Shown here in pieces: positions 42,731-54,350 of a stretch of 64,000 nucleotides of DNA. The notes under the pieces are model-generated. The model saw only the letters and a list, made by a program, of their open reading frames with translations. It made no database searches and had not been told where the DNA came from. The translations under genes were made by a program, and so were the position numbers. Positions within the stretch are counted from its first letter, which is position 1; the number at the start of each line of letters is the position of its first letter. The stretch comes from Cytospora piceicola (Eukaryota; Ascomycota; Sordariomycetes; Diaporthales; Cytosporaceae), in NCBI GenBank assembly GCA_023375675.1, contig JALQBC010000073.1, positions 32,619 through 96,618 on the forward strand, given 5' to 3'.

Positions 42731-44050
42731 AAAGTTAAAACGTTAAATAATTAAGTTTAAAATATTTTATCTTTTTATTTATAAACTTAAAAGTAGTAAT
42801 AACTTTAAAACATTATTTAATTAATTTTTATAAGTTAAAATAATAAATATATATATTAATTTTTAAATTTAAAAGAAATAAATACTTATTAAAGCTTTAT
42901 AATTTTAAAATAAATTATAAGTTATATATATATTAATAATTAAAGCTATTAAACTTTTATTTTAAATCTTTTTAAAAGTAAAAAAGATATTTTTTTACTT
43001 ATAATAAATTAAAGTATATAAGACTTTATTTTTAAAATAAATTTATAATATATTATTTTTAAAACTAATTTAAAAATATAAATAAATAAAAGTAAAAGTA
43101 TATATTATATTAACATATTAAACTATAACTATAACTATATAATATATTATATATAATAATTTTTATAAATATTAAAGTTAAATATATAAGTATTTACTTT
43201 AATTAATAAATTAAGAATAAATTATAAAACCTTTTTTTAATTATAATAATATCTTTAACTACTATAAGTAGTAAAGCTATTAAGGCTATAATTATAGCCT
43301 TTTATAAGATATAAGGAAATACTAATTAAAGGTCTTTTATTAAGAATAAAAGTAAAAAAGAGGGGATTTTACTTGTTATTCTTATAACAGAATAGCGTAA
43401 GGCAAGGGGTCACCTGACCTAGCGCCTACGTACAGACCAGGCGACCTACTAGGCCTCGCCGTACCTTAGTATTTAGACCTTCGATTGAAAGGGCCTGGCT
43501 GTGCTTAAGTCTTCCCTTTCTCTTTAGCTAAAATGCTCACATCTACATTAGAACTGCAGCTTTGCCTCTATCATTCTAGTGCATCGTGACAATTCTTAGC
43601 AGCCTTAGAACTGGTTAGGTACCTGCGGGCAACATGTCATTTTTAGATTTGATGCAAATTTTACATGGTTGAATGATACTGAAACAATCTATTAGATGCA
43701 CGAATCCTGGCAATATTGAACGCCCGCCGCCCTGCGCTATCTCCTGCATATCCCTCGGCAAGGCCTTCCAAATACAAATAACCGCTCGATTAGGAGCTAA
43801 CTTTGACGAATAGCACCCAGTACATTCTGATATGGTGTGCTGCTGGCGGCACAGTATGCAGTCATCTTTCGATTCCGGCTAACGCCTTGGCATTTTTGAC
43901 AGGTGTGGTTGCATAGCAAAAAGTAATATTTTGACATCACACAGCCGTGACAAAATTTGAAATTCTCAAATATACAAGTGGCAAACTTTTTCCTGGCGAA
44001 AATAATTGGTGTTTAACCTTCTCAAAGTGAATTTGTACGCATAGGCCCCA

Positions 44051-46163
44051 ATGATGGAAATGGATCTACACAACCGAGTGAAACCGGAGTCGGTTATCGC
44101 CGCCTCCGGGGATGTGGACAATGTGGGATACAACCAAGATGATAGGGAGTTGATCAGGTTAGGCAAAAGGCCTGTGTTGAAGGTAAGTATGCTATCTTTT
44201 ACTCCGGTGAACTTGTGAACATGTTCGTCTGACGGTAAACAGCGAAACTTTGGTTTCATGTCTATTCTGGGCTTTTCATGCACTGTTTTAATTACTTGGG
44301 AAGGCATATTGATGTCAGTATTAAGCGAGAAGAGAACAACCTTCAAATGGGCAATCGTAACTAATTGATCGCAGCGTCTCATCTCAGAGCCTACTAAAGT
44401 ATGTGTCCCTCTACAAAGCTTTAAAACAATCCGCTGACGCGACAAAGTGGTGGGCCCGCAGGTGTTATTTGGGGATACCTCATCGTATGGCTTGGCACCC
44501 TCTCGACCTTCGCGGTGCTGTCGGAACTGGCTTCGATGTTAGTTGCACCCCCTGGCCCAATTACCTCCACATACTGACGTATTGTCAATAGGGCACCGAC
44601 CGCCGGTGGCCAGTACCAGTAAGCAATTCTTCAAAACAATTCGATATCGTGTCGTCTTGGCTGATTTTGGGCACAGTTGGGTTGCTATGTTGGCTCCTGG
44701 GTCTTCTAGACGATTCTTAAGTTACATCACTGGTATGGATGAACCAGTAGACTTGATGAAGACGAAGTTAACCTGAACATAGGATGGATGACATTTGCAG
44801 GCTGGCAAGCAGTTACTGCATCGGCAGCATACCTCGTTGGAACCCTTCTGCAGGGTGTGATTATTATGGCCAAGCCGGATTATATCCCTCAGCCGTGGCA
44901 AGCAATGCTGTTTCTCTGGGCTATTCTGGCCTTCGCAGTTTTTATCAACACCGTCGCCAGCAAGACTCTTGCCCACTTTGAGGGACTGATATTGGTCCTA
45001 CATATTTTGGGCTTCATCGCCCTTCTGATACCACTTGTATATCTTGGACCCCATGGCGATTCATCCATCTTTACTACATTTGTGAATGGAGGTGGGTGGC
45101 CTACGGAAGGCCTATCCTTCATGGTGGGCTTGCCAGCCGCTGTATTCTCTCTCATTGGTGAGTCGACGCTAGCAGAGGAGTAGACCTGCGATTTAACTAA
45201 CTTCAATTCAGGCGCTGATTCAGCCATCCATGTAAGGTGCTTCCTTCATTACCCGGGTTATGTTTACTGACTGTTGATTCCCTGAAGATGTCAGAAGAAA
45301 TAAAAAATGCATCTACCGTAGTGCCGCACGCGATCATCGTTAGCATCGTGTTCAACGGCATTATGGGCTTTGCCATGTTGCTCGGCTATCTCTTTTGCCT
45401 GGGAAATCTTGACGACGTCCTTGCCTCAGAGGCAACGTTGGGATACCCGTTTTTGTTCGTATTCCAAACTGCAACCGGATCAACCGCCGGAGCTGCAGTC
45501 ATGGGAGTGGTCGTCGTTCTTCTTGGCATATGCAGCACCGTGGGTGTCCTAGCATCGTCATCCAGAATGGTATGGTCCTTTGCAAGAGACCGCGGCATTC
45601 CCCTTTGGAGGCAGTTTTCAAAGGTAAGGAACCATCTTCTGTTGTTATACACATGCACAATGTTATAAACTGACATTTTAACCTAGCTCGATCGTCGCAC
45701 GTCCATCCCCATCTACACTGTGGCCTTCACCACCGCAGTCTCTGTGCTCCTTTCGCTCATTACTCTTGGCTCAAGCGTTGCATTCAACAACATAGTCAAC
45801 CTTAGCAGCGTTAGCCTCTACTCCTCCTACCTCATTAGCTGCACTTTGCTCCTCTGGCGGCGGCTACAACCCCAAGGTATCAAACCACACGATCCACACA
45901 TCGCAAGGGTCGGCCCGGGTCATATGCACTGGGGACCATGGCGAATCCCAGGGGTGCTAGGCATATTGAACAATGCATTCGCCTGCGTATACTTATTGGT
46001 ACTTTGGTTCTGGGCTTTCTGGCCTCCTGCAACACCTGTTACACCTGAGACTATGAACTTTAGCATACTGACGTTCGGTGCAATGGCGCTTTTTGCAACT
46101 GTCTGGTACCTTATACGAGGAAGCAAGGAATATGACGGGCCGATTGTAGAGGTAGAGCTATAG
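44051..46163 (+). CDS. APC-superfamily amino acid/GABA permease
   Basis: Nine exons: 44051-44182, 44243-44313, 44448-44537, 44592-44618, 44677-44732, 44783-45157, 45212-45231, 45288-45623 and 45687-46163, giving 527 residues. Blocks typical of fungal GABA/choline permeases: FMSILGFSCTVLITWEG, GGPAGVIWGYLIVW, SELASMAPTAGGQYHWV, the E-containing HMSEEIKNAS, SSRMVWSFARDRGIP and the C-terminal RGSKEYDGP. It would be a 12-helix plasma-membrane importer. The exon 2/3 joint (intron 44314-44447) lacks the ~10 residues (usual FxxGLxNGG) found in relatives. Either a microexon in this interval is missed or the gene is damaged. The very short exons (20 and 27 nt) are supported by phase and conservation. 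Confidence 0.78.
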
Positions 46164-46182
46164 CTTAAAGATAGTTAATGCC

Positions 46183-46960
46183 ATCCGTTAAGAAGGTTAA
46201 TGTTTGTTTTACAAGGCGGGCAAGCATATAGAAAATTATTACCTTTAAGATTTATACTACTTGTTTTTAATTCTGATTAGCTCTGAATTATAATTATGCT
46301 AATTCGCTATAGTACCTGTCTAAAAGATTTAATTAGCTGTTAAAAGCAGTGATTTTAGTCGTTCTGTAACTAAATACACTAGTAATTATAAGGCCTTTAA
46401 TGCCTGCCGGAAGGCTTACGGTTACTTTAAAGCTTAAATAAGGTTAAATTAAACTTATAATAAGGCTGTTTATAGAAGACCTTAGATTCGAACTAAGATA
46501 TATACTTAAGTTTAATCTAATTAAAAAGCAGTTACTTAAATTTAAATTTATAAAAAAAAAGCTATTAAACGGTATATTTAATTAAATTGTAGCCTTTAAG
46601 GTAGGCTTACTATTAAGGCTAATAGTTTTAATTCTATAAGTTTTTAAGTTCTTAACTTAAACCTTAGCTATTCTCTTCCTCTTTACTTACTTAAGCCTTT
46701 AAGTTTATATTAAGATCTACGCTTAAGTTTTAATCTAATTAAATAAAACTAACTTTAATCTAAATCTTAAAGAAAAGAGCTATTAAACGGTATATTTAAT
46801 AAAATCGTAGCCCTTAAGGTAAGCTTACTATTAAAGCTAATAGTTATAATTCTATAGGTTCTCAAAGTTCTTAACTTAAACCTTAGCTCTTACTTCCCTT
46901 TATTTCTACTAAAGGCTTATATAAGCCGAACAGTTATTGTTAATTGGAATCAGGTCCCGT
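46183..46960. repeat. Dispersed repeat block, left copy
   Basis: It starts 20 bp after the permease stop and matches the block at 49081: TTAATGTTTGTTTTA, AAGGCGGGC, CCTTTAAGATTTATACTACT, GTACCTGTCTA and GCCGGAAGGCTTACGGTTAC. It includes two ~227-bp subunits with GCTATTAAACGGTATATTTA (46561 and ~46787). Confidence 0.8.
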
Positions 46961-47460
46961 TCTAATTACCCCCTGCAGGCGGGGCTAGAGGCGGGGCGCT
47001 AATTAGCTAGTCCGGGGGCCTGGTTTTGGAACCGGCCTTCCACGCCGAGTTTAGCTCCGAATTTAATAATTTAACCTAAATCGGAATCCTTACGAAAAAG
47101 GCTATAAAACCTTATTTTTATTTATTTTTTATCTTATCAGGGGGGGTAGATATTTAAGACTTTAAGGTAAACCTTACGGATTCGCCTTTTACCCCCCCCT
47201 GTTATAGCCCTAACCCTAGCCTTTTTTACAGCCTTGTTTTTTATTAATATAGTTTAATATATTATTATAATAACTATAAGTAATTAAAGTATATTACTAT
47301 ACTAACCGCTATTATAAGAAGTTTATTACTTATATAGCTATAGTATATTTACTATAGAATTAATAATTTAAAGGTTAACTCTTAATATAATTAAATAAAT
47401 AAAATATATTTTAATAATATAAATTTAACACTTTAAAAAAGTATTTTTAGTATATTTATA

Positions 47461-48790
47461 TCTAATTTAATAAAATAAATATTACTATTACTATAGTATA
47501 TATTCTATTATAGCTACTATATCTATTATTCTTAATATAATAAAACGATTTAAGTATTTATAAAAAGCTAAAAATTAAATAAAGAAAACCTTATTAGTAG
47601 TTTATTAATATCTAACTTAATATAATAGATATTAATATTACTATAGTATATATTTTATTATAACTACTATACTTACTATTCTTAATATAATAAAACGATT
47701 TAAATATTTATAAAAAGCTAAAAATAAAATAAATAAAACCTTATCGGTAGTTTTTTAATATCTAACTTAATATAATAAATATTATTATTATTATAATAAA
47801 GATTCTATTATAGCTATTATACTTACTATTTTTAATATAATAAAATAATTTAAATATTTATAAAAAGCTAAAAATAAAAAGAATAAAACCTTATTAGTAG
47901 TTTTTTAATATCTAACTTAATATAATAGATATTAATATTACTATAGTAAATATTCTATTATAGCTATTATATCTATTATTCTTAATATATTAAAACGATT
48001 TAAGTATTTATAAAAAGCTAAAAATTAAATAAAGAAAACCTTATTAATAATTTATTAATATCTAACTTAATATAATAGATACTACTATTACTATAATATA
48101 TATTCTATTATAACTACTATATTTACTATTTTTAATATAATAAAATAATTAAAATATCTATAAAAACTATAAATTAAAAAGAATAAAACCTTATCTTTAC
48201 TTTTTTAATATTTAACTTAATATAATAAATATTAATATTACTATAGTATATATTCTATTATAATTACTATACTTACTATTCTTAATATAATAAAACGATT
48301 TAAATATTTATAAAAAGCTAAAAATAAGATAAATAAAACCTTATCGGTAGTTTATTAATATTTAACTTAATATAATAGATATTATTATTACTATAGTAAA
48401 TATTCTATTATAATTACTATACTTACTATTCTTTATATAATAAAACGATTTAAATATCTATAAAAACCTAAAAATAAAAAGAATAAAACCTTATCGGTAG
48501 TTTTTTAATATTTAACTTAATATAATAAATATTAATATTACTATAGTAAATATTCTATTATAGCTACTATATCTATTATTCTTAATATAATAAAACGATT
48601 TAAATATTTATAAAAAGCTAAAAATTAAATAAAGAAAACCTTATTAGTAGTTTTTTAATATTTAACTTAATATAATAAATATTATTATTACTATAGTAAA
48701 TATTCTATTATAACTACTATATTTACTATTTTTAATATAATAAAACGATTTAAATATTTATAAAAAGTTAAAATTAAAAAGAATAAAACT
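47461..48790. repeat. 150-bp A+T satellite, about nine copies
   Basis: TNTAACTTAATATAATA or a close variant recurs at 47461, 47611, 47761, 47911, 48061, 48211, 48361, 48511 and 48661, exactly 150 bp apart. Each unit carries TTCTTAATATAATAAAACGA and TAAAAAGCTAAAAAT. Divergence among copies is mostly C/T and G/A. The constant period without indels is notable. Confidence 0.93.
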
Positions 48791-49080
48791 ATAATATTAA
48801 CTATATAATATTTAAATATATTATATTAAGTAAATAAATAAGTAAATAAATAAATATATATATAAGTAATATATTATATAAATACTTTAATAAGTAAATA
48901 AATAAGTAAATAAGTAAGTAAGTAATTAAATAAATAAGTTAATTCTTAATATATAAAATAAGTATATAACTATATATCTTAAATATATATATATATAATA
49001 AAAGTAAAAAGAAAAAAAAAAGAAATTTTAATTAATTTAATTACGATTTTATTTAATTAAATTACGAATTATTTAAATTT

Positions 49081-50085
49081 ACCTTCCGTTAAAAAGATTA
49101 ATGTTTGTTTTATAAGGCGGGCGAGCATAATAGAGAATTATTACCTTTAAGATTTATACTACTTATTTTTAATTCTAATTAACTTTAAATTATAATTATA
49201 CTAATTCGCTCTAGTACCTGTCTAGAAAATCTGATTTGCTATTAAAAGTAGTAATTCTAGTCGTTCTGTAACTAAATATACTAGTAATTATAAGGCTTTA
49301 AATACCTGCCGGAAGGCTTACGGTTACTTTAAGGTCTATAATAAAGCCGATTACAATAAAGCTTACGATAAGACCTTCTATAGAAGAACTAAGATACACG
49401 CCTAAGTTTTAATCTAATTAAAACGTAGTTAGCTAAATCTAAATCTGTAGAAAAAAGGCTATTAAACGATATATTTAATTAAATTATAGCTCTTAAGGTA
49501 GGCTTACTATTAAAGCTAATAGTTCTAATTCTTAAGGTTTCTTAAGTTTCCTAGGTTCTTAACCCGAACCCTAGCCCTTCCCTCTCTTCCTCTTTACCGA
49601 AGGCTTATATAAGCCTTTAGATTCGAACTTAGATATACGCTCGAGTTTTAATCCGATTAAAACGTAGTTAGCTAAATCTAAATCTGTAAAGAAAAGGCTA
49701 TTAAACGGTATATTTAATTAAATCGTAGCCCTTAAAGTAGGCTTACTATTAAAGCTAATAGTTTTAATTCTATAAGTTCTTAAAGTTCTTAACCTGAACC
49801 CTAGCCTTTCCCTTCCTCTTTACTTACCTAAGCCTTTAGGTTTATACTAAGATACACGCTCGAGTTTTAATCCGATTATATAAAACTAACCTAAATCTAA
49901 ATCTGTAGAAAAAGGGCTATTTAACGGTATATTTAATTAAATCGTAGCCCTTAAGATAAGCTTACTATTAAAGCTAATAGTTTTAATTCTCTAGGTTCCT
50001 TAAGGTTCTTAACCCGAACCCTAGCCTTTCCCTTCCTTTTTCTTTACCGAAGGCTTATATAAGCCTTTAGATTCGGATTAAGTTA
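49081..50085. repeat. Dispersed repeat block, right copy
   Basis: Second copy of the 46183 block, in the same orientation and about 2.9 kb away. It carries three ~220-240-bp subunits (GGCTATTAAACG-type starts near 49457, 49696 and 49915). The pair encloses the 150-bp satellite. Confidence 0.8.
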
Positions 50086-50278
50086 ATAAGTAAGTAAATA
50101 AATAAGTAAATAGGTAGGTAGGTTAGCTAGTAGGTTAGCTAGTAAAGTAGCTAGTAAGTTAGCTAGTTAATTACTAAGTAATTAAGTAAGTTAGTAAGTA
50201 AGTTAGTAAGTAATTTAATAAGTAAGTAAGTAAGTAAGTAGGTAACTAAGTAAAGAAGTAAGTAAGTAAGTAGGTAAC

Positions 50279-50324
<46 letters not shown>

Positions 50325-50325
50325 G

Positions 50326-50356
<31 letters not shown>

Positions 50357-51150
50357 GGTAAGTAAGTAGGTAAGTAAGTAGGTAAGTTCGCTAGTAAATT
50401 AGCTACTAAGTAAATTAGCTATTAAGTAAGTAAATAAGTAAGTAAGTAGGTAGGTAGGTAGGTAGGTAGGTAGGTAGGTTCGCTAGTACATTAGCTAGTA
50501 AGTAAGTAAGTAAGTAGGTAAGTAAGTAGGTAAGTAAGTAAGTAGGTAAGTAAGTAGGTAAGTAAGTAAGTAGGTAAGTTTACTAGTAAATTAGCTAGTA
50601 AGTAAATTCGCTATTAAATAAGTAAATAAGTAAATAAGTAAGTTAATAAGTTTGCTAGTAAGTTAGCTAGTAAGTAAATTCGCTATTAAATAAGTAAATA
50701 AGTAATTAAATAAGTAGGTAAGTAAGTAAGTAGGTAGGTAAGTAAGTAAGTAAGTAAGTAGGTAAGTTCGCTAGTAAAGTAGCTATTAAGTAAGTTAGCT
50801 ATTAAGTAAGTTAATAAGTAAGTAAATAAATAAATAAGTAAGTTAGTTAGTTAGTAGGTTAGCTAGTAAGTTACTTAGTAAATTAATAAGTAAGTAAGTA
50901 GGTAACTAAATACTTAACTAAGTAGGTAAGTAAGTAAGTAAATAAGTAAGTAAGTAAGTTAGTTAGTAAGTTAGATAGTAAGTTAGTTAGTTAATAACTA
51001 AGCTATTAACTAAATAAGTAAGTAAATAAGTAGGTTAGCTAATATATTAGCTATTAAAGTAGCTAATACGTTAGTTACTTAGTTATTAAGTAAGTAAGTT
51101 AATAAATAAGTAAGTTAGTAAGTAAGTTAGTAAGTAAGTAAGTAAATATA
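50085..51150. repeat. Long GTAA/GGTA/TAGC compound microsatellite
   Basis: About 1.07 kb made almost only of TAAG, TAGG and TTAG tetranucleotides with AGCTAGTAA/TTCGCTAGTA interruptions at irregular intervals. Perfect TAAG runs occur near 50280-50330 and GGTA runs near 50450-50480. Confidence 0.95.
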
Positions 51151-51182
51151 TAAATTAGCTGATAAATTAATTAGTTATATTA

Positions 51183-52660
51183 TTACTAAGCTATTCCGGT
51201 TAAGATTAAAGCTTTTTATAATTATTTTAGCCGGACTTATATAAATTCTAATTACTATCGGTTATTAAAATATAAAGATCTACTTTCTTAAGTACTTAAG
51301 TAATTAATATCTATATTATTACTACTTAACTTATAGTATTAATAATTATATTAAAATATAAAAGGAATTTTATTTTAATATAATATTCCTTTTATCTTTT
51401 ACTTATCGTTTAGTATACTATATAATTAAGAGTCTTTATTATCGATTAATTTAATAGAAAAGCGTTTTAAGCTATATAGTAAAGGTTACTTATTAATATA
51501 TTAAAGATCTAATATAATATAAAAAGTAAAATAAAAAATTAATATATAATATTCCTTTTATTTTATACTTTATTTTTATAGTAAGCTTACTCTTTCTTTA
51601 CGTAATCGTACTTTTTACTTTTACTTAAACAGTTTACCTAATAAGTTATATAGCTTTAAAATCTAAGTACTTTAAAACAGGCTATAAATAAATCTGTTAA
51701 ACCCTTCTTATAGTAGTTATACTTCTTATACTTAGCCGGATCGTTATAAAAGGCTAATAGTACGCTTTTTATTATAGCTTTATCTTTAAAGATTATTTAT
51801 ATAAAGTCTTTTATATTAATATTTTCGAGAAGGTTAATATAAAGGTTAAAGTTAAGTATTTCGATAAGCTTTATTAGAATAAGCTATAATTATTAGTATA
51901 AAGTAACTTTTAATAATTATATATATTTAACTTATATCGGGTTTAACGTAATATTAAAAAGCCGTCTTTATAATAAGAAAATCTATATCGATATAATAGG
52001 TATTATAGCTAAAGTACTTAATTTATAAAAGGTAAGGGTAAAAGAACTTAAAAACTAAAGATATTATATTTCTTTTATTAAAAAAAGAGGTTTAATTTTA
52101 ATAAGTTAAACTTAAAGCTTTAAAATTAGCTATAATATTAAAATCTGGTTATATTAAAGGTTTTATTAAAAAAAGATAAAATATTAAACTTAAATCTTTT
52201 TAATATATTTAAAGTAAATAGTAGTTTTAAAGGTAGTTTATATAGTAAAAGTTATATTAAGTATTTAAAGCTAATTTTATAAAATAATATAATAAAATAA
52301 AAGCTTAAAGTAAATAAATATTTAAAATAATTAGTTAATATATATTAAAAAATAAAAATAAGTATTATATTTAAATTTATATATTAGCTTATTAAGTAGT
52401 TATTTTATAATTATTTATTTTTTTTTAGTAAAAATAACGTTAACTTTTAAAGTTTATTAATAAACTTAATCTTTATAGTATATAATAGTATATATATATA
52501 TTTTTAATAAAAAGATGTTTATTTTATAAAGTAAGCTACTGTTATTATTAAAAAGACTTATAAATATATTATTCTTTTATAATCTTTAAAATAAATAATA
52601 TTACTAGGCTATTCCGGTTAAGATTAAAGCTTTTTATAATTGTTTTAACCGGACCTATAT
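51183..52660. repeat. Pair of ~75-bp direct repeats 1.42 kb apart
   Basis: GCTATTCCGGTTAAGATTAA, followed by AGCTTTTTATAATT and AGCCGGAC(T)TATATAAA, is found at ~51183 and again at ~52604. They could be terminal repeats of a degraded element. The interior shows no open frame. Confidence 0.6.
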
Positions 52661-52664
52661 AAAC

Positions 52665-52935
52665 CTTAATTACTTTCCTACTTTAAAATAGACTTATATA
52701 AATCTTAATTACTTTCTTACCTTAAGATAGACCTATATAAATCTTAATTACTTTCTTACCTTAAGATAGACTTATATAAATCTTAATTACTTTCCTACCT
52801 TAAGATAAACCTATATAAATCTTAATTACTTTCTTACTTTAAAACAGACCTATATAAATCTTAATCACTTTCCTACCTTAAAACAGACCTATATAAATCT
52901 TAATTACTTTCTTACCTTATAATAAACTATATAAA
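52665..52935. repeat. ~42-bp tandem repeat, about six copies
   Basis: Units of the form TATATAAATCTTAATTACTT, then TC(T/C)TACCTTAA and AATAGACC, repeat head to tail with a period of about 41-43 bp. Confidence 0.85.
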
Positions 52936-54049
52936 TTCTGTTTACTTAAGTAAGTAAGATATTTAGCTTAGCTGTTTTTATTAAAAGCTTTATATTTATA
53001 AGCTACCGGCTCTATAGGCTAGTATATTACTTAAAACAAAAAGGTTAAAAAGAGCAGTATTATTATTAAGGTCTTACTTAGTTAGATATAGTATACTAGC
53101 TAATTAACTACTTTATAATATACTAGCTGTAAAAGAATCCTATTTTTATACTCTTATCTTAATCTTACTTAAGTAAAGTTTACCTTATTAAACTTCTTTT
53201 ACTAAGCTAATTTAACTATATTAGTTATAATCTTTTTAAAGCGACGCTTAAAAGCTATAGCCTAAGAAAAGTAAGTAAGGGTTCGAGCTAAGTTATCTAT
53301 ATAGGCAAAGACTAAACTATCTTATCTAGCCTTTTATAAATTAATATCGTCTACTTAGTCCTCTTTATCCTTTTTATTATTCTCTAATATAGGCGTCTTA
53401 ATATAAGCGCCTATACCGCGGTAACGTAGCTTTAAAAAAGGCGGGATTTTATAGTCGTCGATAACGTAAAAACGCTTAATAAAGCCGTAGCTTTAAAAAG
53501 TATAGCGCTTAAAGATAAGACGTTCTTAAGTAAAAATAACATCTAATATATAATTAGCTATATTCTATATATAAAGCTTAATTAATATACTATCTTTAAC
53601 GTCGTAAGCGTTATTATTAATAGAACCTTCAGTTAAGCTAATAATACTAATCGCGTTAGCTAAAGTAATAACCGTAACTCCGTTATTAACATCTATATCG
53701 TCTAAGTTATTAAAAGTATAAGCTCTGTCTTTAACGTTATAAGCGTTATTATTAACAGAAAGACCTCGAAATAAATATTAGTAAATTACAGACTTAACTC
53801 GAGGTATAAGGTATATATAACTTACTTTTAATATATTCGGGTACGTTACTTTTACGTTAAAGCTAAAAAGGTATTTTAAAATCGGACTTTATATAATAAA
53901 GATTATTAAATAAGTATAGAAGAGTTTACCGTTTAATTAACAGGTATATAGTAACGTAACTTTAAAACTATAGAAAAAAGGGTATAGGTCTTTATATTAG
54001 TTAGTTATAAGTAAAAAGGTTAAAAGCGTTAAAAGCCGGTTAAAAAGAG

Positions 54050-54350
54050 ATTTAAGTATTTAAGTAAAGGGTATTATTAGCAGCTACTTTAAATAAGATA
54101 TTATCTATTATACTTAAATATTAAAGGTATTAAACTAGGTAGGTAGAAGGTATTATTAGTAGCTATATAAATAGAATATAGTTTATTATATTTAAATATT
54201 AAAGGTATTAAACTAAGTAGGTAAAGGGTATTACTAACAGCTATATAAATAAAATATAGTTTATTATACTTAAATATTAAAAGTATTAAACTAAGTAGGT
54301 AAAGGGTATTACTAATAGCTATATAAATAGGACTTAGTCTATTATACTTA
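54050..54350. repeat. Tandem repeat, ~80-bp period
   Basis: AGGGTATTA(T/C)TA(A/G)(C/T)AGCTA and CTTAAATATTAAAGGTATTA blocks alternate about four times. Confidence 0.75.

Larger units (their letters stand above)
40782..44050. other. RIP-degraded, A+T-rich repeat block between genes
   Basis: No intact gene. From 40960 to 43380 the DNA is TA-rich and full of stops. It holds a short LTR element and a G+C-richer tandem repeat (both listed). The flank 43400-44050 has more balanced composition and is the promoter side of the permease gene. A 159-codon minus frame at 43966-44445 only shadows that gene. Confidence 0.6.

Noticed and set aside
43966..44445. 159-codon minus frame
   Set aside because: Antisense to the first two exons of the permease, whose phases and motifs are strong.
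47201..47222. CCCTAACCCTAG telomere-like sequence
   Set aside because: Only two units, internal to a repeat block; related CCCTAGCC words recur in the same blocks, so it is not a telomere array.
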